DNA of 64,000 nt from the NCBI GenBank assembly GCA_018907035.1, contig JACCIC010000135.1, positions 1,109,001-1,173,000 of the forward strand, read 5' to 3'. Source of the DNA: Sycobia sp. Sy_11 (lineage: Eukaryota > Arthropoda > Insecta > Hymenoptera > Epichrysomallidae). Numbering within the stretch: position 1 is the first letter of the stretch; each line of letters opens with the position of its first letter. Below, one piece after another: positions 23,401 through 35,954 of this stretch. Under the pieces are notes generated by a model, which searched no databases, was not told the origin of the DNA, and saw only the letters and a program-made list of their open reading frames with translations. A program made the position numbers and the translations under genes.

Positions 23401-24500
23401 AATTAATTTAAGTATTTTTTTTTATGCATGACTTAAGCTCAAATTCCATAAAATAACTTTACTAAATTTATTGTTATTTAATTTGTTTCTCTTTAGTTAT
23501 ATTCTAATAATCTATTTCCTCTACGTCTGCAAGTTTACAGACTCAACTTTCAAACCATCAACCACCTCTAGCTATCGAATATTAGCACGTATTCTTACAA
23601 GCTTTGCGCAAGTTCATGCATTTTTCCATTCATATCAATTCGCATATATATATATATATGCGCGGTGTTTTCAATTTATCGCTCCGCTTATATAAGTGCC
23701 AACAATAGCACAAATTGGGATTACAATATTTGATTTAACACGTATATACTTGTATTTAATTTATTATATATGTATTAGTAAATATAAATATTTTATATAG
23801 TCGTATTTGACATTTAAAATAAAACTTTTCTTATTTACCGTGCACGTCATAAGAACTTTAGTTTTCGTGAATTCGCGTTCACTAGTTGCGTGGATGCAGC
23901 TCATCCGTAGCCTGGAGCTTTCTCTTTCCTGCTCTTACTGCCGTTCCTATTACCACGCGAACTGATTAACTGATACCCCCTTTGCTCGGCACACACGCGG
24001 AACTAATTCCTCTGTCAGCCGCGGCACGGTACGCATGGCTTCCGATGCACGGCATCCCTCTCTCCCTCTCTCTCTTGGTCGGCAAACCCCAATCCCTCCA
24101 TCATGTAAATCTCTCCCTCTCTCTTTCTCTCTGACTCCCTAGAACGCACACCACAAACCTCTAACTCTCTAAATCACAAACACGCCGAGCTGCGCTTGCA
24201 GTGCAGACACACACGCTGCCTCACTCACTACTTACTGTACAGTTGTTCTCCATTGCACAGACAAACTGCACTAGCGTATGCGTTCCCTCTCTCTCCCTAT
24301 TTCTCATTCTTCGTGCGGACTATATCACGCTTGCTTTGCTAGATTATTTTATGAGGCCTTTGTTCTCCACTAATCGGTCGTCCTCAATTTTTTCGGCGTA
24401 CATTACATTTCCCAATTCCGATTGTAAATTCCGTCTGCCCTTCGAAATCAGATAAAATTTTTTATTAAAATATTTTATTTAATTTCTTTTGTGGACGAAT
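23400..24500. other. no gene recognised
   Basis: AT-rich to 23840. It then becomes GC-richer and pyrimidine-rich with short CT runs (24055-24135), ending at a long (TA)n tract. It could include an LTR or promoter; no defining signature was seen. Confidence 0.35.
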
Positions 24501-24501
24501 T

Positions 24502-24585
<84 letters not shown>

Positions 24586-24596
24586 AATATATATAT

Positions 24597-25931
24597 TGTA
24601 ACGGGGATTTTCCTCCGAGTGTCGAATTTCGGTGAATCCGGCGCTATAAAGACTCCAGGATACCCGCGAAAGAGACTCACGTAAATTACCCAGGCGCCAG
24701 ACGCTGTCTATCTATAAACCGGCGGGATCTATACCCCTTTCCGGTATGGTCTCGCAGTGCCCTGAACGTCTGCCCTTGGCTGGCTCAGCCCTACCGTCGT
24801 AAACAGGAAGGGGTGGTTCGGAAGGGCGCTCTTGAGCGAGCCCGATTACTCAAATCTTACTATACTTTACTTTATGTCTTTATAGATATCCGGACAACCA
24901 AAAGACATCCATAGACAACCGTAAGATAACCGAAGATAACAAAAGATAATGAAAAACAAACGCCGCTTTTTCCCCCAGATGCACTCACAGAGATAACCCT
25001 CAGACAACCAGGAAATTCGCCTCCGAGATACCAAAAAGATAATACAAAGATAAGTTCAACATAACCAATAGATAACCCTTCTTTTTCTCCGATACCCCGG
25101 TATCTACTATCTGGACCTCCCCCCAGATCCAGCGGCTCCGATGAAGCCTGAGCTGTGTCTCTCACTGTAACGTTACTCGCACTGCTTAACAGCTAAATTC
25201 TCGATAGCCCGGCTGTACATTTTGCTTGAATTCGCGTCAGCTCGACCAATCACGCGCACTCGCCGCCGCCACCAGCCAATGCCCGTCTCCACCTTACGGC
25301 GTTATCCGACACACGCACCTGACAGACAGCCACAAGAGATAACCAGACATGCGCGCGAGTCCGGTAGCCAACCCCAGACAACCGATCACACGAATGGCCC
25401 CTCCGAGCTTCTTATTCAGCCGACTCGCGACGCCGGACCACGCGCCTCAAACCAACCTGCTCCTCCTATCCCTAGACGGAATCATACCCCAGCGACATAT
25501 GCACTTAGCACACTCCCGGCGGTACTATGAAAAAGCAGTACCATACTCCCCCGTTTCTCCTTTATCCCAAGGTATTGCTTCCTTTAAAAGGCTGGTAAAC
25601 ATTCATTGCTCTAGTCGCTGCAGCGTCCGAGATCGAAGAAAGCGATCGCTCGCGCCTTCGCAAGTACTTCAGTTTTTCGGCAGCTCCAAACCCTATTCTA
25701 CGAGCCCTTTTCTGCGATCCTAATTGGATGTCCGCGGCTGCATGTACGTGTCGATCGAGTGTTGATAAGGCAGTCGATTATCTCGATACCAAAGTCGCCA
25801 GCGTGAACTTTGTTTACGACCGCGAAGTTAACGAGACTGTTTGTTTACGTTTTCGTGAACGTGGTCGACTTCATGTACATTCAAAGCCGCGATTCCTAAC
25901 TGTTTACTTTCACCGTGGTTCGTGGTGCCGA

Positions 25932-25933
<2 letters not shown>
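24597..25933. mobile_element. GC-rich LTR-like block embedded in (TA)n
   Basis: Begins TGTAACGGGGATTTTCCTCC, the usual start of many insect gypsy LTRs. It is bounded on both sides by (TA)n tracts (24505-24596 and 25934-25975), as if inserted within one microsatellite. It contains no convincing ORF. The right border does not show a clear CA end, so a solo LTR plus extra sequence, or a large LTR with leader, are both possible. Confidence 0.4.
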
Positions 25934-25975
<42 letters not shown>

Positions 25976-25980
<5 letters not shown>

Positions 25981-26312
25981 GGATTTTCTTTTATCGCCTT
26001 TATTATTTTTTATTATTATTAATAAGACACACTACTATTTGTTATCTTTATTATATGTAACACTTGTTCACATAGTTATAATAATTATATAGACTAATAT
26101 TATAACGACTTTACAGAAAATATAAACGTGCTCTCACATAGCTTTATACAACGGCTCTCGAGCGAGTCTCGAAAGAAAGAGAGTTTACTTATTTATTATA
26201 TTTACTATACAGTACAATATTATTTCGATGCTATAGTTCTGATCTATATGTATGTATATATATATGTGTATATACACGCAACTGAGTGTTTACGCGTATA
26301 TGTATATGAGCA
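25976..26312 (-). mobile_element. copia element 3' LTR
   Basis: On the minus strand it starts TGCTCATATACATATACGCG directly after a polypurine tract (GAAGGGGGGTA at 26323-26313) and ends CCCAACA against (TA)n. Length is 337 bp. The pol reading frame ends just before the polypurine tract, so borders are well supported. Confidence 0.72.
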
Positions 26313-27692
26313 TACCCCCCTTCAATCAGTCCCTTGCTTATTTGACAAAAATGTAAGTTTTTAAGAATCTTCTCAGATTTATCTGTGATATTGGCTTAGT
26401 TTAAAAATCTGCTATGTTCGACTGACTTTGAACGTACTTTAACATAAATTTTCTTTTCTGAAGCCACACTTTTTTCAACACTTTTTTTACTAAAATATAT
26501 TGCTGACTGATTATCGCAGAATTGAATAGGTTTTTGTATTGGCATTTCGTATAATTTTAATTACTGCATTACTTCTGAGAACCAAGTCAATTCTTTTACA
26601 CTTTCAATCAAGACAATAAATTCTGATTCCATAGAACTTAATGCTATACATTTTTGTTTCGTAGATTTCCACATAAATGGAATATTATCGAATAATAAAA
26701 GATATTCGCTTGACGAGTGTCTTTTTATTAGACTGCACCCCCAATTCGCATCGGAGTATGCAACTCTACCGTTATTTTTTATCATTGATAAATTTAACAT
26801 ATAATGCTTTGTATTAAGAATATAATTCATGATGTCGACTACAATTTTCCAATGGTGATAGTTATAAGAATTAGAAAACTGTGACATTAAATTTACCCCA
26901 TATGATATATCGGGTCTGTACTTATCAGCTAAGAATGATGAGCATCTTATAAGTGTTCGATATGGAAATTTTCTTATTATCTCATTTTCAATAGTCTCTT
27001 TTTCTTCGCTCGATGGAAGAATGCCTATTTTTATTAGTATATTTACAAATGTTCGTGGCAGTTCTTTAAATTTACAGATTAGTTTCTCTATGTATGTAAG
27101 TTGATGTAAATAATATTGGTCTTTAACTTTTTCAAAATTCACACCTAGTATTTATTTAACTTCTCCAAACTCTAATATTTATTGCTAATTTTAATTTTGT
27201 GACTATTTCATAAATTAATTTATCATTTATTATAAACAAAATTATATTATCGAGATATAATAATAGGAAAACTTTATTTTCTAAGTTATAAACTCAGTTA
27301 CAATGGTTTAATTTTTCAAACCCTAGTGTTTTTAAAATATTATCAAATTTGTTATTCCATTCTCTACAGCTTTGATGTAAACCATAAATTAATTTTAAGA
27401 GTAGACAAACTCTGCTTTTTTTACCAGCAACTTGAAAACCTCCCGGCTGTTTCATATAATTCTTTTCTTTTAAAGTACCGTATAAATACGCCGATTTTAC
27501 ATCTAATTGCATATATCGCCATGATAATTTTGATACGAATAAAATCAAGAAAAATCTAATTAATGCAAAATTTACAACTGGAGAACATACTTCGTTATAA
27601 TCAATGCCGTATCTCTGACTAAAACCTTGAGCTACCAATCGCGCCTTGTATTTTTCAACCCTGTTTTTATCATCTGTCTTCAATGTAAACAC
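26313..27692 (-). pseudogene. copia reverse transcriptase and RNase H, broken
   Basis: From 27692 down: LVAQGFSQRYGIDYNEVCSP, then LDVKSAYLYGTLKE (motif A) and LIYGLHQSCREWNNKF. After a gap in which the YVDD region is disrupted come YRTLIRCSSFLADKYRPDIS and VAYSDANWGCSLIKRHSSS, with CIALSSMESEFIVL (RNase H). The frame closes near 26340 after CDNQSAIYFSKK-like sequence. Stops lie near 27690, 27300 and 26560. Gene order and strand match the integrase upstream. Confidence 0.8.
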
Positions 27693-27759
27693 CTATCTAC
27701 TCCCAATTACTTTGTCATTCGGTGGCAAGTCGACTAACGTCCATACTTCTCTAGACTTC

Positions 27760-29035
27760 ATCATATCCAAGCCAAGTCCTCTTGCATAGCTTGATACCAT
27801 TCAACCTTTTGGGATGATAATTGTCTTTCTTCAAAATTTCTTGGCACTTCGACAGAGTATATCTCTTCTGTACATGTCATGTCTATTTCATCTAATTTTA
27901 TATTTTGGCCATTGCTTTTGTTTTCTATTATTTTTTCGAAATTTTCCATATAAGTTGAGCTTCTAGGTCTGAAACAGAAATCATCAGATTTAAATTTAAG
28001 ATTTTTCAACTCACTATTTTGCACGTCGTTCATGGATCATATTCGAATATTATCTTCAGGAGAATAATAATATACGTCGATTCGTTTTTTATTAATTCGT
28101 TTATTATTATTATCTCCTTTTCTTGGATTTTCCGTCCTCTTCCATTTCGATATATCTATGGTATGAAACTTTTTATCTTCAATGCTTTGTTTGATTAAAT
28201 TTTTATCACATTATTCATCGTTTGTAGATTCATATTCATCACCTAGAAATGATTCTTCACTTTAGAAACTGATAACGAAATTATTCTTTTTGTTTACCAT
28301 ATTTCTTCCAAACAGAGTTTCCACTCCGCTTTTACTTTCTTCTATTTTTACATGTATTGTTTCTATAACTTGCTTCGATTTCGATATCCAGACACGATAA
28401 CCTTTAGTTTTTACCGCATATCCGATAAGAATGCCTAAATCTGCTCTCGCTTGTAGTTTATTTCTTTTTGAGCTTGGTTTCCACACATAAACGAGTGAAC
28501 CAAATATTCGTATGTGTTCTAGTGAAGGCTTGTATCCCCACCATCTCTTGTCCGGCGTAGAATAGCCGAAAAAGTTTGTGTATACATTTATTTTTGACAT
28601 ATACAAATGAGCGTAGTGCTTCAGCCCAGAATCTTGGCTGTAAACCACTGTCGTGTAGCATTGATCTAACAGCTTCGATCGCAGTACGGTTATATCATTC
28701 AGCGACACCGTTTTGTTCAGGAGTATATATAGAAGTTCTCTCTGCCTTTATCCCTCTCTGCTCTAAAAAGTTTTGAAATTCTTTATTGCAAAATTCTAAA
28801 CCGTTGTCTGAACGAATAATTTTTATTTTGCGGTCGCGTTGCCTCTTGATTCCATTTATAAAAATTTTAAAATACTTAAATACCTCAGATTTTCTTTGCA
28901 TTGTATATACACAAGTTTTACGTGAATAATCATCAATAATTGATAGAAAATATTTACTACCGCCTGTTGAGGTGACCGGAGACGGACCCCATACATCTCT
29001 ATAGAGTCTTTCCAGTATCTGACTTGACATTATTT
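27760..29035 (-). pseudogene. copia integrase and integrase-RT linker, broken
   Basis: From 29030 down: RDVWGPSPVTSTGGSKYFLS, IIDDYSRKTCVYTM, IIRSDNGLEFCNKEF and YTPEQNGVAE. These give the D, D and E catalytic residues of a copia integrase core. A frame change near 28695 leads to SMLHDSGLQPRFWAEALRSF, then ADLGILIGYAVKTKGYRVW (the GYS-type element) and a linker to 27760. Gag and protease are missing upstream. Confidence 0.8.
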
Positions 29036-29100
29036 TTGTTATTATATTTATTATAATAATATTTACGCGTATATGTATATGAATGTATATAAATATATAA
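29036..29100 (-). mobile_element. copia 5' LTR remnant
   Basis: The plus strand reads TTTACGCGTATATGTATATG, the same as in the 3' LTR at 26290. Only about 50-60 bp are recognisable. A deletion therefore joins the LTR start region directly to the integrase, removing gag and protease. Confidence 0.5.
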
Positions 29101-29359
29101 ATATATAAATTTGATATTTTGACACTTTCTTACGTTCACACGTTTTTTTCTCCTTAATTTTCATGTATTTTACATGCGTCCCACAGTCATTCTTTTATCT
29201 TTCATCTAAATCTGTTACTTACAGTTTCTTATCTGAATATTATGAATATTGAATTTGCTTTGAATATTCATACTATCCTTGGTGAAGTGGTCGATCTCCA
29301 GATCACGTCTCGCTTTTTTCTTTTTGACCTTATGTCTCAAAGCAAAGCTCTCGATCTAT

Positions 29360-29402
<43 letters not shown>

Positions 29403-29406
<4 letters not shown>

Positions 29407-30020
29407 AACCATTTCTGCGCACACGGCTACGTACTTACGTAAGTATATAGCTACTTCACTGCACACTGGAGAGAGAAATATGGCTGCTATGGAAAAAGGG
29501 AGAAAGCGGGGAATGGAACAAACTGGAGACACGTTACATAACAAACGATCTCAGAGCTATTGGCGATGTTGGCTAGCGATGATGCCCTTGCACGGCAGTG
29601 GCGGCGGCAGCGGCGACGCGTCGATGGCTTGGTTCGTGCGCGGTGGCGTCAATACATCGTTTCCCCTGAAGTAGTAGATGGCCGGCCGGGGATGGATCGT
29701 TGCTTCGCTCGTGCATGGCTGCAGCAGCACCTGGCTTACAAGATGGCGGGCAGGGAGCCGCGTTGCCGCACTTACTGCGCGGTGCTGGCAGTCTCGACTG
29801 TACTCCAGTGAGTCAACGTCGACCCTCGACACTAAACTATCTTCTTTGTAGTGGATACAGTAGTCGTCTCCAAGTTTTATAATAGCTCCTAATATGGTGT
29901 GACGGTATATCGGTAATAACCTCGTGGCTGAGTAGCTATAAGGCGAGCGCTCTACACGGCTGACTAGGAGCTACTCTGTTCAATGCACTCTTCGCGCGCG
30001 CTAGCTTTTCTACTAAAATT
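29403..30020. mobile_element. LTR-like or SINE-like GC-rich block beside (TA)n
   Basis: Begins TGTAACCATTTCTGCGCACA immediately after a (TA)n tract (29363-29402). It contains no recognisable ORF. Near 29924 it has GTGGCTGAGTAGCTATAAGG and near 29976 GTTCAATGC, which resemble pol III A and B boxes. Whether this is an LTR, a SINE or both is unresolved. Confidence 0.3.
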
Positions 30021-30950
30021 TAAATCAATTTAAATTAAGATTACTGCATAGTTCGATCACAGCGTCATGCTGAACTTCCAGAACGGAAGTAAATGTACTT
30101 CGAGGTCTGATTCCCTAAAAATCATTTGTATAAATCTTTAGATATGCCTAAGTGACGAAACTTAACTAGAATTCATAACATTTATCTAAGTAGGGTAAAA
30201 AACATGAAGAAAATTCGTACAAATTTGTCTTATGCTAAACGTGATGCTAGTGCTTTCAAAGAAAGTAATTATTACAATTTTTAGGTATCATGAACTTACA
30301 TAACTCAAGTGTCGTCACGTGTAGGATAAAATAATAGATCATACAAAATTTCTTTCACCGTTCGACGTATTATATAAATCAAATGAAACGTCGAAATAGA
30401 TTTATGATGCACTAAATCCCCTTTATCTGATAATCACTATTTTTGTAAATAAAAAAGAGAAAAATTTAGTTTTTGCACATTCCAAGAGATGTTGCAATAA
30501 TCAGCTATCAATATCGTACATCTATTATCCAAATAAAAGGAACCCGGAAGCTTATATTTCAAATTCATATTTTACTTATGTAATTATAAAACAACATTGG
30601 ACGATACAACTAAATATGTCTAGATTATATTTTACATTATGCATTTTACTATAGTTTTTATAGATAAGAGAGATTTTATGTTTTAAAAGCACATGAAGCG
30701 GGCAAATACGCAGTTCATGTATATATACGCACACAATATACAACGTTCCATGAATGAGTCGAACAGGTCGGCATGCTATTTCTTAAAAAGGAACATATAT
30801 TAGCTGTAATATTTCCGAATGAAACAGAAAGCGAAGATATTTACTACATCAGGTTTTATTGAATTGACACTATGCTTGAAATGGATCAGATTATTATATG
30901 CATTATATATATGTCGTAAAAATGCTATATAATATTTAGTGCCTCGTTAT
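30021..30950. other. AT-rich intron, no gene recognised
   Basis: No coding motif, terminal repeat or long microsatellite recognised. Confidence 0.45.
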
Positions 30951-31560
30951 ACGAGTGTGGATAGTTTCCAGCCTGACCAAGAAAAACAACGTTTTAAAGA
31001 ATTTTTTTTATTTTTCAACATAATCTCCTCCAAGGTTGATACATTTCTCATAGCGGTGTTCTACTCTAGTAATGCTATCTCTGTAGACTGATTCATCAAG
31101 CTCCTCAAAATACCCATTTACAGCTTCGATTACTTCTTCATTGTCTGCAAATCTCTTACCGCCAAGCCATTTTTTGAGGTTAGGAAACCGATAATAGTCA
31201 CTCGGGCTAGGTCTGGAGAGTAGGGAAGGTGCGGCATTGATTCAAACGTCAGATCAACAAGATTTTTGTCTTCGCCAGATGAGGTCGTTTAATTTCCACT
31301 TCGTGGCTCAAATGTTGCAATAAGTCTGCCTAGTATTGATCAGTGATAGTTTTACCCTTTTCAAGGTAATCAATATATATGATACCTCTTGCATCCCAAA
31401 AAACAGTAGCCATAACCTTGTTCGCCGAAAAATTGTTTTTGCCTTCTTTGGAATTGATTCCCTTGGTCCAATCCACTCTTTACACTGTTGTTTGGTTTCA
31501 GGATGATCGTGACTGTGTCCTAGTGTCTCTATGAGTGCGTTCTGTGATAAAAGGCCTGCT
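30951..31560 (-). mobile_element. mariner element, C-terminal part
   Basis: The right end of the element is the terminal-repeat-like TATACGAGTGTGGATAGTTT at 30950. Coding pieces on the minus strand include TKQQCKEWIGP, IPKKAKTIF, YLEKGKT and then YSPDLAPSDYYLFPNLKKWL (third catalytic Asp) and RVEHRYEKCI. These belong to the irritans-type mariner transposase. Frameshifts separate them and the N-terminal half is missing. Confidence 0.7.
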
Positions 31561-33240
31561 TCGAGAGTTGTCGAGATCAAGGCATCCGAGATCTCCGTGA
31601 TGTCCGGATGCTCCTGTTCCAGATTTTTATCCTGTGCCAGCATGGCGTCGGTCATTTATTGCTAGTCTATGTTCTGCGCAGCTTAAACGCGGTTTGCAAA
31701 TATAAATCTGAAAAATCGGAGGGCTTCTTGTTTTAGAATTATTAAAGATTTATCTTCTTAACGTTTTCATTCTTCACATCTATCCTTGTTTGTCAAATTT
31801 ATATTACCTATTAATGCTAAATGTCATTAATGTAATGGTGCTGTAAAAAAAGGACTTATTATGCTTTATCAGCCTATTATATGTTTTTCTCTATTTAAAA
31901 GAAATAGTGTCGTTCAAGTTTTCATTTTCTCCTAATTGAATTGTTTTTATGATTCTGAATTTATTTATTATTGTTTATTTATTAATTATTAATTACATTA
32001 TTTTCCCTGCTCGTTTCTTGTGACTATTTAATTTTCTTGTATCTTCCTTAGTTTACAAGTTGCCTATAAATAGATAAGAGAACGTGGAATCCTCGCTCAA
32101 TGTAATCACCTCCTACTTTATTTCATAATAAATTGTTAAGAAGTTATTAATAACTCTGGATTCAATTTCCATCAATGTTCAGCTTTTCACCATTTATATG
32201 AACTTTGCAGAACCTGAAAATTCCTATTCCTTCCTACCTTTTTGCTTTTTTCAATTTGTCTGTATTGAGCCAGCATAGACTGAACAGGTTATATACACAT
32301 CATGGCTCACCTATAAGTGCAATGATATTTATAACTTTATTAGTTTTTTTTTCACTACCACTATTCAACCAGACTATTATTGTTATTTCTTCAGTATATA
32401 AAGAAATTATTAAAGAAAAAAGAACTAATTCAGCTATTTATAGGGCTGATCTTGTCTAAGTTCGAGGGGAACTTTTTAACGTCAGTTTATTTTTCTGAAA
32501 ATTATTAATTTTCAACCTATCTGACTGAAAAAAATGTTCACCATTGCTGGTGTGCTTTCGAATCTGCTGCCTTTTACAGAACTTGAAAAAGGTGACTATT
32601 GTTATTTTGTAATAATTACAAGTAGATTCGGAAGGAATTGCTCCTCTCAAGGGGCCTGGACGATAAGGGAAGAGTCGATGCCAATTAGAATATTTGCAAA
32701 TAATAGGATAAATACATAGAAAAAAAAGACAATTGATGATAATTTGCAGCATACATACATTAGATGTATACTTCTCAGAGATATATCAGGACGATAAATA
32801 TTATGACTGATATTTATAAGATATATATTATTTATTGTTCTAATACACTGTTTGTTTGAAATGAGCACAGCAAAAAAGACAAGTAAACAAAATTAGTAAA
32901 ATTAAATATCGTTATCAAGAATTATTTGACTTTACATTGAAGCACTAATTATTTTTATTTTCTCATTCATTCAAATCAGAGAATATCATATTCTTTACTG
33001 AACTAAACATAGTATATTTATAATCGTAATTCATGCAAGTATAAATGTATGTATATTTGTCGCTATATATTTTTTTTCTCTAACTTGCGGCTATTAGATG
33101 TAGTAGCAGAGACGGATGGAACATGGTAGGAACACTAATTTTATTAATAAAAAAAGGGATCATACGAAATTTATCATAAAATAAAGGGTGTGATATATTT
33201 ATACTTCATCATCATATAGTACCTGTAGCTTTTACGGCGG
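31561..33240. other. AT-rich intron, no gene recognised
   Basis: An 84-codon plus ORF at 32205 is hydrophobic and unrecognised. Nothing else stands out. Confidence 0.4.
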
Positions 33241-33958
33241 CGCTTGTCATTAGCTTACTGCTATGCTACAGCGCATCGCTACGCACACAACATAAAATGG
33301 CCGCTCGTTTGTGCTGTACTGCTTTGCAGGTGCGTATGACTGTTTGCTGCGACATTTCTCTTTTATTTTTTTTCGTAAGGAGAGAAAAATAAATGGGAAG
33401 TATTTCAGCGCGTGCCGTAAGTATTTATACGTCGCGGGCCCTACTGTTTGGGCATCATTTGTAACTGCACTTTTGCAGCTACACTTACCGTGTAGATGGG
33501 GAGTGTCTATGTGTAGGTGTGTGCGTGACCACCACGACCCATTGACTAAATTCACCGGCTGCTGTAAAAGGGGAACCGGAACGGGCAAGGCAATGCAGAA
33601 TATAAACGACAATATATTTATGAACTTAACAAATGCATGTTTCATTTACAACAAATAGAGGTACAACGTCGAACAGAAACAATACGTCATTATTATCACT
33701 CCAGGCGGGTTCCACGGCGCTCGGTATCTAGACACAGGTTGGAGGCACACGCGGTCGTTCACGAAAACGACAGAAAGAAAATTCTCGACGAGGACTGACG
33801 CGGATACTGACGCGCGAGGTGCGGATGTTCACTTGTCATAGTGACGGCTGGACCTGACTGGTATTATTCTCTCTCTCTCTCCCTCTCTCTCTCTCGCGAG
33901 AGGAAATCCAAATTTATCAATATGACAAACGGGACTTGCCCTATCAATGCGTATACTG

Positions 33959-34017
<59 letters not shown>

Positions 34018-34420
34018 CTTTCTCACTCTCCGCTGCGCTGACTGACTCAGCGGCTGGCGTCTATGGGGACGACGTCTCTCAAGGAGAACACGCACAGGTG
34101 TGTCATTCTAGCGGGCGCCTGGATGGATTGGAAGGGCTGAACGAGGCTCCTGGCCTCGATACCGTTAGTTCACAAGGTTGAACTCCTGAAGGCCACTCTA
34201 AATCCGGGACTGAATCGTTAGGTGTACGTGCGTCTGCAACTACGTACTGGTGGCTCGAGGGTCGGGACGAGAAGCGTGTGTTCTGCTTGACGGCTGGAAT
34301 CAGAAAAGTCCATTTTCTTTGACGGCTGGCACGAGAAAAAGGCTAAGCGCGCGTTCCTTTTTCGATTCCTCTTCCTACTTGTTCACACGGCGCGCACTGA
34401 AGCTATGCGGATATATATAA
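33240..34420. other. GC-richer block with (CT)n tracts, no gene assigned
   Basis: 33250-33660 is open on both strands but shows no known motif. 33700-34400 resembles an LTR in composition. CT tracts lie at 33869-33896 and 33960-34024. Confidence 0.35.
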
Positions 34421-35031
34421 GAGATGTGTTCTAAAAGTAACGAGAATTTTTAAATTTCGTGGGTTTGGAGCGTCCTACTGTATAAAATTTTTTTTATTAT
34501 ATTGGTACGCATGCCTATGAAGTACGATAAAATATTCAGCAATATTCATTGCTTACTGTTTAAGTGGCAGCCGCTAAAGTTAGACGTGTTTTTTGATCTC
34601 GGCGATTTTCGTTTGTGAAAAAAATGGAGCAAAGAATTTGAAAAAATTTGAATTTCGAACAAAAACAACGGCGAATGGAAGTTGATCATGAGTCACTAAA
34701 AAAGCTAATAACGATGCAGAATCACTAAAACGTGTGATAACAGGTGACACAACATGGGTTTACGGATATGATATCGAAACTAAGGCTCAATCGTCTCAGT
34801 GGAGGCATTCTAGATCACCAAGACCGAAAAAAGCTCGACAAACAAAAATCGACGAACTCAAAAAACACGTCTAACGTTAGCGGCTGCCACTTAAAAAGTA
34901 AGCAATGAATATTGATGAAAATTTTATCGTACTTCAGGGTAATGCGTACCAACATAATAAAAAAATTTATACAGTCGGACTCTTCAATCCCGCGAAATTT
35001 AAAAATTCTCGTTACTTTTTGAACACATCTC
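34421..35031 (+). mobile_element. internally deleted mariner with about 175-bp terminal inverted repeats
   Basis: The left arm (34421-34596) starts GAGATGTGTTCTAAAAGTAA. The right arm (34858-35031) is its near-perfect inverse, sharing AAGTGGCAGCCGCTAA and AGACGTGTTTTTTGA. Between them are plus-strand remnants of a mariner transposase: LKRVITGDTTWVYGYDIET (first catalytic Asp) and SPRPKKARQTK. Arms this long are unusual for mariner, whose TIRs are normally about 30 bp. It reads as a MITE-like derivative. Confidence 0.78.
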
Positions 35032-35032
35032 G

Positions 35033-35079
<47 letters not shown>

Positions 35080-35121
35080 ACATATATATGTATATATATA
35101 TGTATACATATATATATATAT

Positions 35122-35848
35122 ATATATTTTTTTATTGGTCTTACAGTCCAATCAATTTCAACCAAAAATAAAATAAAATAAAAATAAAAATAAAATAAAA
35201 ATAAAAAATAAAAATAAAAATAATAATAAAAAATAAAAAATAAGAAATAAAAATAAAAAATAATAAAAATAAACAATAAAAATTAAAAATAAAAATTAAA
35301 TTAAAAATTAAATTAAAATGATAACGACAGTCAGACTGTCCTTGTTTATATTCACCCCCGTAGACTAATCTGAAAATAAAATATTAGCTGAAAAAATTCT
35401 TTGTTAGTAAAGTGCAGTCTGACTGTCCCCAACACCCTTACCTAATTGAAGACTTGTCCAACGTTTCGAGCTCGCTACGGCTCCTCAGGGATGATGAGGA
35501 GCCGTAGCGAGCTCGAAACGTTGGACAAGTCTTCAATTAGGTAAGGGTGTTGGGGACAGTCAGACTGCACTTTACTAACAAAGAATTTTTTCAGCTAATA
35601 TTTTATTTTCAGATTAGTCTACGGGGGTGAATATAAACAAGGACAGTCTGACTGTCGTTATCATTTTAATTTAATTTTTAATTTAATTTTTATTTTTAAT
35701 TTTTATTTTTTATTTTTATTTCTTATTTTTTATTTTTTATTATTATTTTTATTTTTATTTTTTATTTTTATTTTATTTTTATTTTTATTTTATTTTATTT
35801 TTGGTTGAAATTGATTGGACTGTAAGACCAATAAAAAAATATTTATTA
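35122..35848. mobile_element. Penelope-like element termini as a giant palindrome
   Basis: The left arm (35122-35487) and right arm (35495-35848) are near-perfect inverse copies around a 7-nt centre. They differ mainly in the length of the AT-rich (AAAATA)n block. Each arm runs from TTTATTGGTCTTACAGTCC through GACAGTCAGACTGTCC, ACGGGGGTGAATATAAACAA and GGTAAGGGTGTTGGGGACAG to GAGCTCGAAACGTTGGACAA. The same termini flank the GIY-YIG ORF at 54-55.4 kb, which identifies them as Penelope-like. There is no coding sequence here. Confidence 0.85.
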
Positions 35849-35887
35849 ATTTGTATATGGGCAGTCGACAGAAGTACAATTCAATTG

Positions 35888-35935
<48 letters not shown>

Positions 35936-35954
35936 TCTTTAAGGTTTAGAGTAA

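Noticed and set aside
29920..29990. Possible tRNA gene (A and B box matches)
   Set aside because: No cloverleaf with paired acceptor stem could be drawn; at most a SINE or chance match.
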